Made by a program: the position numbers and the translations under genes. Below are positions 20,050-27,184 of a stretch of 39,622 bases of DNA, in pieces. The notes under the pieces were generated by a model. It was not told the origin of the DNA. It saw nothing but the letters and a program-made list of their open reading frames with translations, and made no database searches. Source of the DNA: a virus; the IMG/VR virus record IMGVR_UViG_3300013132_005642, positions 1 through 39,622 of that record; one strand, 5' to 3'. Each line of letters opens with the position of its first letter. The first letter of the stretch is position 1.

Positions 20050-21216
20050 CTAAAATCCTTTATTTAAAATTTCAGCGAAAATTTCAGTTTCCCTCCGGGT
20101 CATCTCCTCACCCAGTTCCTTCCCAGTTAACCCAAGGCCCAGAAGATCTTGTCCCTTGACAGAGATATCATAGTTCAAAAAAGCTTTAACCATCTTTTGG
20201 TCCATGCCGGTCTTCTCTGAAAAATCTCTAATCGATGGTATGGTGTCTCTCAGCTTATATTGTCTCTTTTTAAGCTCATATGCTGTGCCTACGGACAACT
20301 TTTGGAATGAGACAAGAAGAGATATGAATTGCACCTCATCGATCGTATACGTGAGCTTATTGAGCTTTTTTGAAAGCTCAGCAGGATCATTATCACGGAG
20401 GAGAAGTGAAACGCAGCAGAGAGGGACGGAGCTATCGGAATTATTGGGATTAACCTCGAGATCAGGAAAGATCTGAGACATAAATCCAAGATCCCAAAGC
20501 ATATTTATAGCTCCATCCACCGACTTGGCAGAGGTAAGGATCTTTAAGAACTCGTCCCTGATTCTTTCTCGGGAAACCCCCGAGATGTCATTGTTTCTCT
20601 CCAGAGATCTACGGGTTTTATCATCTATAGCATTTCCCATTCTGGACGCGAACCTTACGACCCTGAGTTTTCTGAGAGGATCTTCGGCTAATCTTTGGTC
20701 CGGATCCCCAACGGTTCTGACTATTCCCGATTCCAAATCGGAAAGACCTCCAACTAAATCTACAACCTCCCTTCTTTCTATATCATAGAAGAGAGCATTA
20801 ATTGTTAGATCCCGACGTTTAACATCGGTCTCTATATTCGTGAATTCGACACCTTCAGGCCTTCTTCCTGATCCTAAATCTTTTCTAAATGTGGCTACTT
20901 CTATTCCATCAGGAAATTCCGGAGTGATTACGACAACCACTCCGAATGCTTTTCCAACCTCCATCACCTTATATTTTCCCTTCAGCATCTCAATTACTTC
21001 ATCCGGTGTGGCTTCGGTTGCAACATCGAAATCCTTGGGACTCTTCCCGAGCACCGCATCCCTGACCGCACCTCCCACGAGATAGAGACTCTTTCCGCTA
21101 TTTTTAAAAATTTGGGAAAGGTCCATTATATCCTTGGGTAGATCTATATTCATGAGAATTCTAGATTCTGAGATCATCCGAGAAAATTCCTTGAATGTTT
21201 TTTTAATTACCCCCAT
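20050..21216 (-). CDS. cca: CCA-adding tRNA nucleotidyltransferase, N-terminally tagged
   Basis: 388 residues. LYLVGGAVRD (44-53) and DFD (D62, D64) are the catalytic motifs, followed by GSGRRPEG, KRRDLTINAL, DLVGGLSDLESG and DPLRKLRVVRF. All are typical of class II tRNA nucleotidyltransferase / poly(A) polymerase head and neck. It repairs or adds 3' CCA, needed because tRNA-Gly, -Tyr2, -Asn, -Cys, -Ile, -Trp and -Phe here lack encoded CCA. The start GVIKKTFKEFSRMISES looks like the shared tag with ISE-S cleavage-like site, which would be odd for a cytosolic enzyme unless it is packaged. It overlaps the upstream gene by 10 bases. Confidence 0.9.
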   Translation of the reverse strand: MGVIKKTFKEFSRMISESRILMNIDLPKDIMDLSQIFKNSGKSLYLVGGAVRDAVLGKSPKDFDVATEATPDEVIEMLKGKYKVMEVGKAFGVVVVITPEFPDGIEVATFRKDLGSGRRPEGVEFTNIETDVKRRDLTINALFYDIERREVVDLVGGLSDLESGIVRTVGDPDQRLAEDPLRKLRVVRFASRMGNAIDDKTRRSLERNNDISGVSRERIRDEFLKILTSAKSVDGAINMLWDLGFMSQIFPDLEVNPNNSDSSVPLCCVSLLLRDNDPAELSKKLNKLTYTIDEVQFISLLVSFQKLSVGTAYELKKRQYKLRDTIPSIRDFSEKTGMDQKMVKAFLNYDISVKGQDLLGLGLTGKELGEEMTRRETEIFAEILNKGF

Positions 21217-21470
21217 ATAAAATTATTTTTCGAAAAAACGGCAATTGCATTATACTCTGAATATACCACCCTAATATATTTCTCAGAAACCCCATCCTGA
21301 TCCGGATGAGTAAAAATTGGGGTATTAAATTCCACTGGAATGTTTGAGCTCTTGTTCCATCCCGCATCAATAAATGTTTTATTGGGAATTAACCTGGAGA
21401 GATTATTAGTACTTTCGTTATATTTTTTTATCCATGAGAGATTTACTTCCCTCTTTTTTTCTACGATCAT
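21207..21470 (-). CDS. Hypothetical protein (87 aa)
   Basis: Starts MIVEKKREVNLSWIKKYNES. The LSWIKKYNES segment resembles the start of the gene at 28889 (YSWLLHYNEY) and, loosely, the shared tag. The rest is a small beta-rich domain (PVEFNTPIFTHPDQDGVSEK). It overlaps the CCA-adding enzyme gene start by 10 bases, suggesting translational coupling. No family is recognised. Confidence 0.55.
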   Translation of the reverse strand: MIVEKKREVNLSWIKKYNESTNNLSRLIPNKTFIDAGWNKSSNIPVEFNTPIFTHPDQDGVSEKYIRVVYSEYNAIAVFSKNNFIWG

Positions 21471-21529
21471 TGCTTATATTTTTGCAATGTTAATAAAAAA
21501 TTCAAGAAATCCCGATAAAATAAAAAAAA

Positions 21530-21892
21530 TTATGACATGGCGATCAAGGATATGATTTTATCATCGTCCTCTATGTACTTGATCGGTATCGAATTTTTTA
21601 TGGCAAATTCTATTTCCTCTGCCACGCCAGAAGATTTATTCCATCCATCCATCTTAACAACCCAAAGCTCTGACGAATTTTGAAGAAAAGATAAACAGAA
21701 ATTTCTCCAGAATTCCCAGTCAGTAGGCATGGGAGTGTATGTTAATAGGGTGTGACCATAAGTTATAGGAGAAAGAGCCACTATTCCCTTTGAGTTTAGT
21801 ATGGATGCTATAAGGCTAATTCTATGGAATCTTTGATCCACTATATCTTTTTCTGAATGACTATATGGTGACGCCAGGTAAACTATTTTCAT
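21530..21892 (-). CDS. DUF1937 / nucleoside deoxyribosyltransferase-like protein
   Basis: 120 residues. MKIVYLASPYSHSEKDIVDQ, then a central SPITYGHTLL and LWVVKMDGWNKSSGVAEEIE with the Glu pair, closely follow the DUF1937 family, which has the nucleoside 2-deoxyribosyltransferase fold. It likely acts on the glycosidic bond of a nucleotide or a modified base precursor. It is the second such fold in the window (the other is at 8494-8994). It overlaps the glycosyltransferase stop by 4 bases, so they are co-translated. Confidence 0.72.
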   Translation of the reverse strand: MKIVYLASPYSHSEKDIVDQRFHRISLIASILNSKGIVALSPITYGHTLLTYTPMPTDWEFWRNFCLSFLQNSSELWVVKMDGWNKSSGVAEEIEFAIKNSIPIKYIEDDDKIISLIAMS

Positions 21893-23844
21893 ATCATTAT
21901 TATTTTATCTAGGAAGTATGATTTTTTAATGGACAAAACTTTAGGGGTCGAGTCCCAAACCGAATAATGGAATTCAAAATTATCATCAACTATATTCATT
22001 GAAAGACAGTATTCTATTTTTTGCCCTTCAAAAGAGAATGGCAACGAATAAAATATTGGCTTACCCTCAAGATCTGTAGCCACTATATAATGAAGATATG
22101 TTCTGGGAGATTCGTAATTCACACTATGAACCAAAAAATATTTTAAATTCCCGTCTTCTATTGAATTTGATGATCCCCTGAAATTTTTAAATATAAGGGG
22201 AGTCTTATAATCTCTAACTCTCATCAGAGAATCAAACGAATGTATGGATAGTGGAAACCATTCATAAATAAATTCATTATCATTTAAAAAGACCCAGTTT
22301 TTTTCACAGTCTCTTCCATAAGGACTTTCTAATACCCTATCAACATTAATTTCTCCAGCCTCGTGGTTATACCTTCCCGAGCACATTTTAATTTTTCCAT
22401 CCTCCGAATGATCTTTTCCGGTGGCGGTAAATATCACAGAGCCGTCCTTTCTTTCAAACAGTCTTATATCTTCAAGTCCTCTTATACTGGTATCGGTATT
22501 ATGGTAAACGTTTTGATGTTCAGCCATTAAAATTCCGTCTGACGAGTAATTAATAGTGGATACCGGATTGATCAGAGTTTCTTCAAAGCTCATGTGATTA
22601 CCATTCGAATTGTAATGATATGCTCCATTGGATCTATTAATTCTGTAATTTACGAATCTAATATTTCCAATCGTTTCCCCAGATTTTAATTTTATAAAGC
22701 AAGGTGAAGATGGTTTATAATCATTATAATCTTCAATTCGAATTTTTTCTATAAAATTACACTCATTGGAAAGGCTTGAAGTGTAAAATTTTAAGTTGCT
22801 GTAAATATTATCAAAGTTCTCCGAAATTCTATTCATGTATGAAACGGAGGATCTAAGTCCATCTGTTCTTCTCTCCGGAAATAAATAATAGTGAATTATG
22901 CTGTATTCATATTCAAAGAGCTTCTTGGTGTAAATTGAAGAATTGATAAAAAGTCTATCTCCCTTAGGATACGGTATTCCAGATCCGAGTTTATAAAACT
23001 TATAGGATTTTTCATGCATTCCCTTAATTCTATATGTTTTACACATTAGATACAATGCTTCGGATCTGACCGGGTAATACTTATGTCCTTCTATAGCCCA
23101 TCTTTCGGCCTCATCCAGATTATCAAGATGGACGTAGCATGATGAAATCATATAATAACTATACCAAACCTCTTCCCCCCATCCTCCAGCTTCAATCCTT
23201 TTTTTATACCAATCTATGGCATTTTGAAAATTACCAGTGTCCTTATAAGATTGGGCAAGATAGAACATATACCTTTCGTTATTAGGCTCATCCATTAATC
23301 CTTGAGTTAAAAGCTTAATGTCTCTTTCGAATTTATCTCCTTTAGAACCTCCATCTGAAATGTCATCAAACCAAAGGTGATCCATTGTTTCTCTCTCCGT
23401 AGATCCATCCGCACCATAATATTCATGGGTCACGCCTATACATTTCCATCTTAATCTGGAATTGACCAGTCTTAAATTATAGTAGGAAAGAGACCCATTT
23501 ACCTGAAGGATCTCGTAAGAATCGACAGAATTCTTTATCATTGATTTAGTAAATGACTCCTTGATTCTTAAAACCATATCAGCATCAACAAGAAGAAGGA
23601 AATCCCCCCATTTTCTGCCAAAATCAAGAGCCTCCTGTCTATTGTGGCCAAAATTAATCCATGGCCTTTCTATGAGTTCGCCAGGAAGATCCTTTAGAGT
23701 TTCTCTGATAATATCCTGTGTTCCATCGGTGGATCCCGTGTCCACTATGCAATAGGAATCAATAAGGGGAAGAACAGAATCCAAACATCTTTTGATAATT
23801 TTAGATTCATTTTTCACAATCATGTTAAGACATATCTTAGTCAT
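21889..23844 (-). CDS. GT2 glycosyltransferase with TPR and propeller-like domains
   Basis: 651 residues with three parts. Residues 1-180 are a family 2 glycosyltransferase: LNMIVKNESKIIKRCLDSV, DTGSTDGTQD and DADMVL (D87, D89). Residues about 190-300 are tetratricopeptide repeats (YMFYLAQSYKDTGNFQNAID, WYSYYMISSCYVHLDNLDEA). Residues about 350-651 look like a five-bladed beta-propeller of GH130 kind (GLEDIRLFE, EKNWVFL, FHYSVWDS). It probably adds or remodels sugars on host surface glycans or phage proteins. It overlaps the NADAR gene by 8 bases. The propeller call is tentative. Confidence 0.8.
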   Translation of the reverse strand: MTKICLNMIVKNESKIIKRCLDSVLPLIDSYCIVDTGSTDGTQDIIRETLKDLPGELIERPWINFGHNRQEALDFGRKWGDFLLLVDADMVLRIKESFTKSMIKNSVDSYEILQVNGSLSYYNLRLVNSRLRWKCIGVTHEYYGADGSTERETMDHLWFDDISDGGSKGDKFERDIKLLTQGLMDEPNNERYMFYLAQSYKDTGNFQNAIDWYKKRIEAGGWGEEVWYSYYMISSCYVHLDNLDEAERWAIEGHKYYPVRSEALYLMCKTYRIKGMHEKSYKFYKLGSGIPYPKGDRLFINSSIYTKKLFEYEYSIIHYYLFPERRTDGLRSSVSYMNRISENFDNIYSNLKFYTSSLSNECNFIEKIRIEDYNDYKPSSPCFIKLKSGETIGNIRFVNYRINRSNGAYHYNSNGNHMSFEETLINPVSTINYSSDGILMAEHQNVYHNTDTSIRGLEDIRLFERKDGSVIFTATGKDHSEDGKIKMCSGRYNHEAGEINVDRVLESPYGRDCEKNWVFLNDNEFIYEWFPLSIHSFDSLMRVRDYKTPLIFKNFRGSSNSIEDGNLKYFLVHSVNYESPRTYLHYIVATDLEGKPIFYSLPFSFEGQKIEYCLSMNIVDDNFEFHYSVWDSTPKVLSIKKSYFLDKIIMI

Positions 23845-24328
23845 TTTTTTCGAAATATTCTCTAAGCTCGGTCAATACCTCGCCGAGCCAATTTAACCCA
23901 TTCCAATTTAATGGTTCATGAATAGCAGGATCATCTTCACCTAGACCAATTCCCCAGATCCTGTCATATGGAGAAGCCTCGACCAGAAGAGTTCCCTTTG
24001 TTTCCATAAGCACCCTCTTCATCGAATGGTTTTGCGAGAATTTAAGTTTACACCCATCAAAAACTATCTGTTTGGCTTTGAAATCCCAAATTTTGGGATC
24101 AAAGTTTTTAACTCTTCTGCCTATCTCTTTTTGCTCTTTAGGATGCCCAGCAAATAGAATATCGTCAGCTGCATCAGAATCTCCAAAAATAATAGCTTTA
24201 TGATACATCATATATTGTTCTGAGCAATTATATTCAATCCCATTTTCATCCTTAAATTTAGCTGGATGCCAATTAGAGAACGGGTGTCGGGTTTTATAAA
24301 AAAATGTGTATTTGTCGTATTTTTTCAT
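23837..24328 (-). CDS. NADAR family protein (YbiA-like)
   Basis: 163 residues if started at the ATG at 24328; another ATG 21 bases upstream overlaps a decayed gene and is less likely. The NADAR signature is clear: FFYKTRHPFSNWHPAKFK, YNCSEQYMMYHKA, FAGHPKEQKEIGRRVKNFDP, LKFSQN, LLVEASPYDRIWGIG and NWNGLNWLG with the Trp-Gly-Ile-Gly motif. Members act on N-glycosidic or ADP-ribosyl bonds; some reverse guanine ADP-ribosylation as antitoxins of DarT-like enzymes. A macro-domain protein lies 1.3 kb away. A counter-defence role is likely but not shown. Confidence 0.85.
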   Translation of the reverse strand: MKKYDKYTFFYKTRHPFSNWHPAKFKDENGIEYNCSEQYMMYHKAIIFGDSDAADDILFAGHPKEQKEIGRRVKNFDPKIWDFKAKQIVFDGCKLKFSQNHSMKRVLMETKGTLLVEASPYDRIWGIGLGEDDPAIHEPLNWNGLNWLGEVLTELREYFEKND

Positions 24329-24332
24329 TCGA

Positions 24333-24638
24333 TCATTTTTTAACTTCATAGAGTCCTTTTTCTACAAGGACATCATATAGATTTTTAACGTTGAAATATT
24401 TGTATCCGTAAGTGACACTACCTCCATAATAATTTCCCTCAGATCTTATATCTGAACTTATGATTTGGTTACAGATATTTTTGTATTGCAAGAATGAAAT
24501 ATTCGGACAGGCCTATATGATCTACATGTTGGATTATATTCCATTCCTGCCTGTCTTTTTACCGTCCTTGTATGATTTGGCCCAGTCTGTCCTACCAGCT
24601 CCACGGAGCCCCATTGTTATATGAATAATCTTCCCCAT
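24333..24638 (-). pseudogene. Decayed P-loop kinase gene in three frames
   Basis: ATG at 24638 starts MGKIIHITMGLRGAGRTDWA, which has a Walker A-like loop (G-x-x-G-A-G-R-T, normally GK) then a stop after 34 codons. Coding-like sequence continues in a second frame (KDRQEWNIIQHVDHIGLSEY) and a third (ICNQIISSDIRSEGNYYGGS) up to TGA at 24333. The pieces appear contiguous and in order, with two frame changes. It may be a relic of a nucleoside or polynucleotide kinase, or reflect sequencing errors. Confidence 0.5.
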
Positions 24639-24642
24639 TCTG

Positions 24643-24650
24643 CAAATATA
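24643..24650 (-). promoter_or_regulatory. Bacteroidota-type -7 box (TATATTTG)
   Basis: TATATTTGCAGA on the minus strand, 4 bases from the ATG of the decayed kinase gene. Such close spacing would give a leaderless mRNA. Confidence 0.5.
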
Positions 24651-24652
24651 AT

Positions 24653-24660
24653 GATATATA
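24653..24660 (+). promoter_or_regulatory. GATATATA element, plus strand, before the lysozyme
   Basis: A perfect motif 13 bases before the lysozyme ATG. It lies back to back with the minus-strand -7 box, forming a divergent control region. Confidence 0.5.
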
Positions 24661-24673
24661 GATAAAAACAACG

Positions 24674-25486
24674 ATGAGCCGAATAAAAAACTGGAGGTCT
24701 TTTAATGAAGGAATGATGCTGGATCTTCTCACTGCACAACTTACAGGGGCTAATAATCCCAGCGAGGTAGCAAAAAAAGAGCTTGGCGATCCTGCAGTTA
24801 CTGGATCCGTCGAAGTTAGGGATTTAAGTGGAGAGACATCGAAAAATGCAGAACTAGTAAAAAAGTATCTGAACAAATATGGAATGACAAATCCATATCT
24901 CCAGGTAGCAGTTTTGGGGTGTATAGGAAAAGAATGTGGATTCATTCCAAAAAATGAGTATTCATATTCTGGAACTTCGAATAACAGGCTAAGACAGATT
25001 TTTGGAAAAAGAATAGAGGACCTTACCGATGTTGAACTTGACCAGTTAAAGAAAAGCGATAAGGACTTCTATGAAAAAATTTACGGGGGAAGATTCGGCA
25101 ACACTGAATATGGAGACGGATATAAATATAGAGGCAGAGGGTTCAACGGAATAACATTTAAAGCAAACTATGAAAATATGCAGAAAATGCTTGCGGGTGC
25201 TGGTGTTAATGTCGATATAGTAAATAATCCAGATAAGCTTAATGATCCGGAAATCGCCGCGGAAGCCGCAGTTTTATTTTTTAAATCGGGATTAGAAAAT
25301 CCAAAACTTTACCAAAATTTTGGTATAAAAGATCCAAATCAATTTAAGAGTAAAGATGATGCCATACAAGCGGTGGTCAACGTAAATGCGGGGTGGCAAG
25401 ACGTATCCAAATCAAACGACAACTATATTAAAGCAGTTGCGTATGCTAATAAATTCGATCTGGAAGCCGGACCTGCTATGGCATAA
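24674..25486 (+). CDS. GH19-type lysozyme/endolysin with N-terminal tag
   Basis: 270 residues. The C-terminal 200 residues match chitinase-like GH19 lysozymes: GCIGKECGFIPKNEYSYSGT with the catalytic Glu, LRQIFGKR, GDGYKYRGRGFNGITFKANY and AVVNVNAGWQD. It would hydrolyse peptidoglycan. The first 14 residues MSRIKNWRSFNEGM resemble the shared tag with FNE-G as a possible protease site. That suggests this lysozyme is packaged or virion-associated rather than a pure end-of-cycle lysin. There is no signal peptide and no obvious holin next to it. It stands alone on the plus strand. Confidence 0.85.
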   Translation: MSRIKNWRSFNEGMMLDLLTAQLTGANNPSEVAKKELGDPAVTGSVEVRDLSGETSKNAELVKKYLNKYGMTNPYLQVAVLGCIGKECGFIPKNEYSYSGTSNNRLRQIFGKRIEDLTDVELDQLKKSDKDFYEKIYGGRFGNTEYGDGYKYRGRGFNGITFKANYENMQKMLAGAGVNVDIVNNPDKLNDPEIAAEAAVLFFKSGLENPKLYQNFGIKDPNQFKSKDDAIQAVVNVNAGWQDVSKSNDNYIKAVAYANKFDLEAGPAMA

Positions 25487-25711
25487 TTACCAATCGTAGT
25501 TTCCCCAATCTATAATGCTAGTGACTCCCTTGGTTTTAATGTAGTTGTCTGGATCATCTATAACAGAGACTTTAACATCGGTGCTCATTGACTGCGGAAT
25601 AACTTCCGCCATAAAACTCATAGGTCTTCCCTCAGGAGGATTTCCTGCGTTATAATTGCTCTCAATATAGTTCTTGGGATTTTCCAGTTCCTTCTCGTTT
25701 AGTAGATTCAT
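25487..25711 (-). CDS. Hypothetical protein (74 aa)
   Basis: Starts MNLLNEKELENPKNYIESNY. It is acidic with a Pro/Gly-rich middle (NAGNPPEGRPMSFMAEVIPQ) and ends in WGNYDW. It overlaps the macro-like gene by 50 bases, unusually long, so the true start may be an internal ATG. No family is recognised. It is convergent with the lysozyme gene, with adjacent stops. Confidence 0.5.
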   Translation of the reverse strand: MNLLNEKELENPKNYIESNYNAGNPPEGRPMSFMAEVIPQSMSTDVKVSVIDDPDNYIKTKGVTSIIDWGNYDW

Positions 25712-26117
25712 CTTCTTTCTTTAATTTGTGCCAAAATCTTACAGGCAGGTGTATATTTGATATCTCAACAGCGCTCTCGAAAAGAGGTGCTATCTGTTTA
25801 GGTTTCATTCCGGCAAGACCGCAGCCTATTTCAGTGACCAAAAAAGTCATCTCGGGATGATCCTTAGCGAACTTGATGAAATTATCCACATAGGGTTTGA
25901 TCTCATTCAACGAAAGTGTTCTTCTAATTGCAGAATCCTTGGTTGGTATTCCATAGGTTCTTCCCTGTAATCCCTGGGCTTGTCCCCATTTTGCTCCCCA
26001 TGTCAGAGCAGTCTTTGCTGCGCCGGCTCCATGCTTTCCTCCTTCATTGGATCCAAAGACGAATATCTGACCTTCGATAAGATTTGATATATTATCGGGG
26101 GTAGTTCTATTTTCCAT
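25662..26117 (-). CDS. Macro-domain-like protein
   Basis: 151 residues. IFVFGSNEGGKHGAGAAKTA, the loop GAKWGQAQGLQGRTYGIPTK, a helix-rich middle and FLVTEIGCGLAGMKPKQIAP follow a macro-domain family common in Bacteroidota and phages: an N-terminal Gly-Ser-Asn and a second Gly-Cys-Gly-x-Ala-Gly loop binding ADP-ribose. It may bind or remove ADP-ribose or a related NAD signal. It is near the NADAR gene. The catalytic Asn and Asp typical of hydrolases are not certain by eye, so it may be a binder only. Confidence 0.78.
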   Translation of the reverse strand: MENRTTPDNISNLIEGQIFVFGSNEGGKHGAGAAKTALTWGAKWGQAQGLQGRTYGIPTKDSAIRRTLSLNEIKPYVDNFIKFAKDHPEMTFLVTEIGCGLAGMKPKQIAPLFESAVEISNIHLPVRFWHKLKKEDESTKREGTGKSQELY

Positions 26118-26269
26118 TTTTATTTCTTAATAGCTTTAGATTTTGAGAGCATTTATCACACTTCCTGAATTTGTCTTCATTCTTGTCTTTATAATACCCC
26201 GCATTTATCTCCCAAATTCGGATCGAAAATTCTAGTGGATCTTTAATTTAAGCTCTTATGTATGGGCAT
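26107..26269 (-). pseudogene. Frameshifted small gene with a Cys pair
   Basis: ATG at 26269 gives MPIHKSLN then TAA. One base less in the A run would continue as KDPLEFSIRIWEINAGYYKD and end with RKCDKCSQNLKLLRNKNGK at the TAG at 26107, which overlaps the macro-like gene start. The Cys-x-x-Cys and basic tail suggest half a zinc ribbon. Decay and sequencing error are both possible. Confidence 0.4.
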
Positions 26270-26367
26270 GCAAAAGGGTATTATCCAGCAAAAATAATCA
26301 AAAAAATGAAACTTCAGATGTTTTTTCGGTATAAAAGAAGTATATTAATCAAATAAATATTTTAAAG

Positions 26368-26577
26368 ATGAGTACAACAACAAAAAGAGCTAAAAAAGCT
26401 CAAATCAGATCAAGTGCTACTCCGGTAGTCATTTTGAACTCTAAGGGTAATCCAAAGAGAAAATTTGCCTCTATCTACCAGGCTGCCACTAAAACTGGCG
26501 TAAACAGTGGATCTATCTCTAAAGCAGTTAGAGGTATCGTTAACACTGCAGGTGGATTCCGTTGGAAACTTGCTTAA
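26368..26577 (+). CDS. Stand-alone NUMOD1-type DNA-binding protein (69 aa)
   Basis: After a basic start (MSTTTKRAKKAQIRSS), residues about 18-69 match the NUMOD1 repeat found next to homing endonucleases: VVILNSKGNPKRKFASIYQA, GVNSGSISKAVRG and GGFRWKL. No nuclease domain is attached. It would bind DNA with a helix-turn-helix-like unit. A perfect terminator follows 24 bases later and an A+T-rich promoter-like region precedes it, so it is a self-contained and probably strongly expressed unit on the plus strand. It may be a repressor or nucleoid-like protein. Confidence 0.75.
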   Translation: MSTTTKRAKKAQIRSSATPVVILNSKGNPKRKFASIYQAATKTGVNSGSISKAVRGIVNTAGGFRWKLA

Positions 26578-26600
26578 TAGCAAACACACAACAAAAAAGA

Positions 26601-26629
26601 AAGCCTTATCGAAAGATAAGGCTTTTTTA
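26601..26629 (+). terminator. Perfect bidirectional terminator between convergent genes
   Basis: A 10-base-pair stem (AAGCCTTATC with GATAAGGCTT) and GAAA tetraloop, followed by T residues on the plus strand. An A run on the other side serves the minus-strand SmpB gene too. Confidence 0.9.
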
Positions 26630-26641
26630 TTGCGCACATTT

Positions 26642-27091
26642 TTAATATTCGCCATCTCTAATTTTACGATCAGATTCCCTATTTTTAATTGTTTCTCTTT
26701 TGTCGTAGTTTTTCTTACCTTTCGCCAATCCTATCTCCACCTTAATTAGGCCTTTTTCATTTTTAAAAACTCTACATGGAATTATAGTCATTCCTTTAAC
26801 TAGATCCTTCTCCATTTTTTTAATCTCTCCTTTTTTGAGAAGTAATTTTTTAATTCTCATTGGATCATGCTGAAAATGATTTTTGTTGATTGGTATATTC
26901 AATCCGCGTACAAAAACTTCTCCCTTTTCTATTGTGCAATATGAATCGACGAGTGAAATATTTCCCCCCTTTATAGCCTTGACTTCAGTTCCGACGAGTT
27001 GTATACCAGCAATTTCGGTTCTCTCTATGAAATAATCGAAACTGGCCCTCTTGTTTACAACATTCAAGGATTCCTTTTTCTTTTTTTCCAT
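26642..27091 (-). CDS. smpB: SmpB (tmRNA-binding protein)
   Basis: 149 residues, the usual SmpB length. The OB-fold signature is clear: NKRASFDYFIERTEIAGIQL, GTEVKAIKGGNISLVDSYC, HDPMRIKKLLLKK, IIPCRVF, KVEIGLAKGKKNYDKRE and the C-terminal NRESDRKIRD. SmpB delivers tmRNA to stalled ribosomes. No tmRNA gene is visible in the window, so it probably works with host tmRNA or interferes with rescue. It shares the bidirectional terminator with the NUMOD1 protein. A very short ORF (27108-27164) lies just upstream. Phage SmpB genes are rare. Confidence 0.92.
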   Translation of the reverse strand: MEKKKKESLNVVNKRASFDYFIERTEIAGIQLVGTEVKAIKGGNISLVDSYCTIEKGEVFVRGLNIPINKNHFQHDPMRIKKLLLKKGEIKKMEKDLVKGMTIIPCRVFKNEKGLIKVEIGLAKGKKNYDKRETIKNRESDRKIRDGEY

Positions 27092-27107
27092 GTCTAAATT
27101 ATAGTTT

Positions 27108-27164
27108 TTATTTCCCGAATAATCTCTCTACGAAAACACCCGCGATTTTATCAAATATCCCCAT
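27108..27164 (-). CDS. Possible 18-aa microprotein
   Basis: ATG at 27164 and TAA at 27108 encode MGIFDKIAGVFVERLFGK, an amphipathic helix with one hydrophobic face. It lies 16 bases upstream of the SmpB ATG and could be a leader peptide or a tiny membrane-active peptide. The only support is a good A-rich start context and the amphipathic pattern. Confidence 0.3.
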   Translation of the reverse strand: MGIFDKIAGVFVERLFGK

Positions 27165-27184
27165 TTTTATGATTTTATTATTAA

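Noticed and set aside
26642-27164. tmRNA gene near smpB
   Set aside because: No tRNA-Ala-like ends with a tag-peptide frame between them were seen next to SmpB or elsewhere; the half tRNA at 5540-5568 lacks the tmRNA 3' partner.
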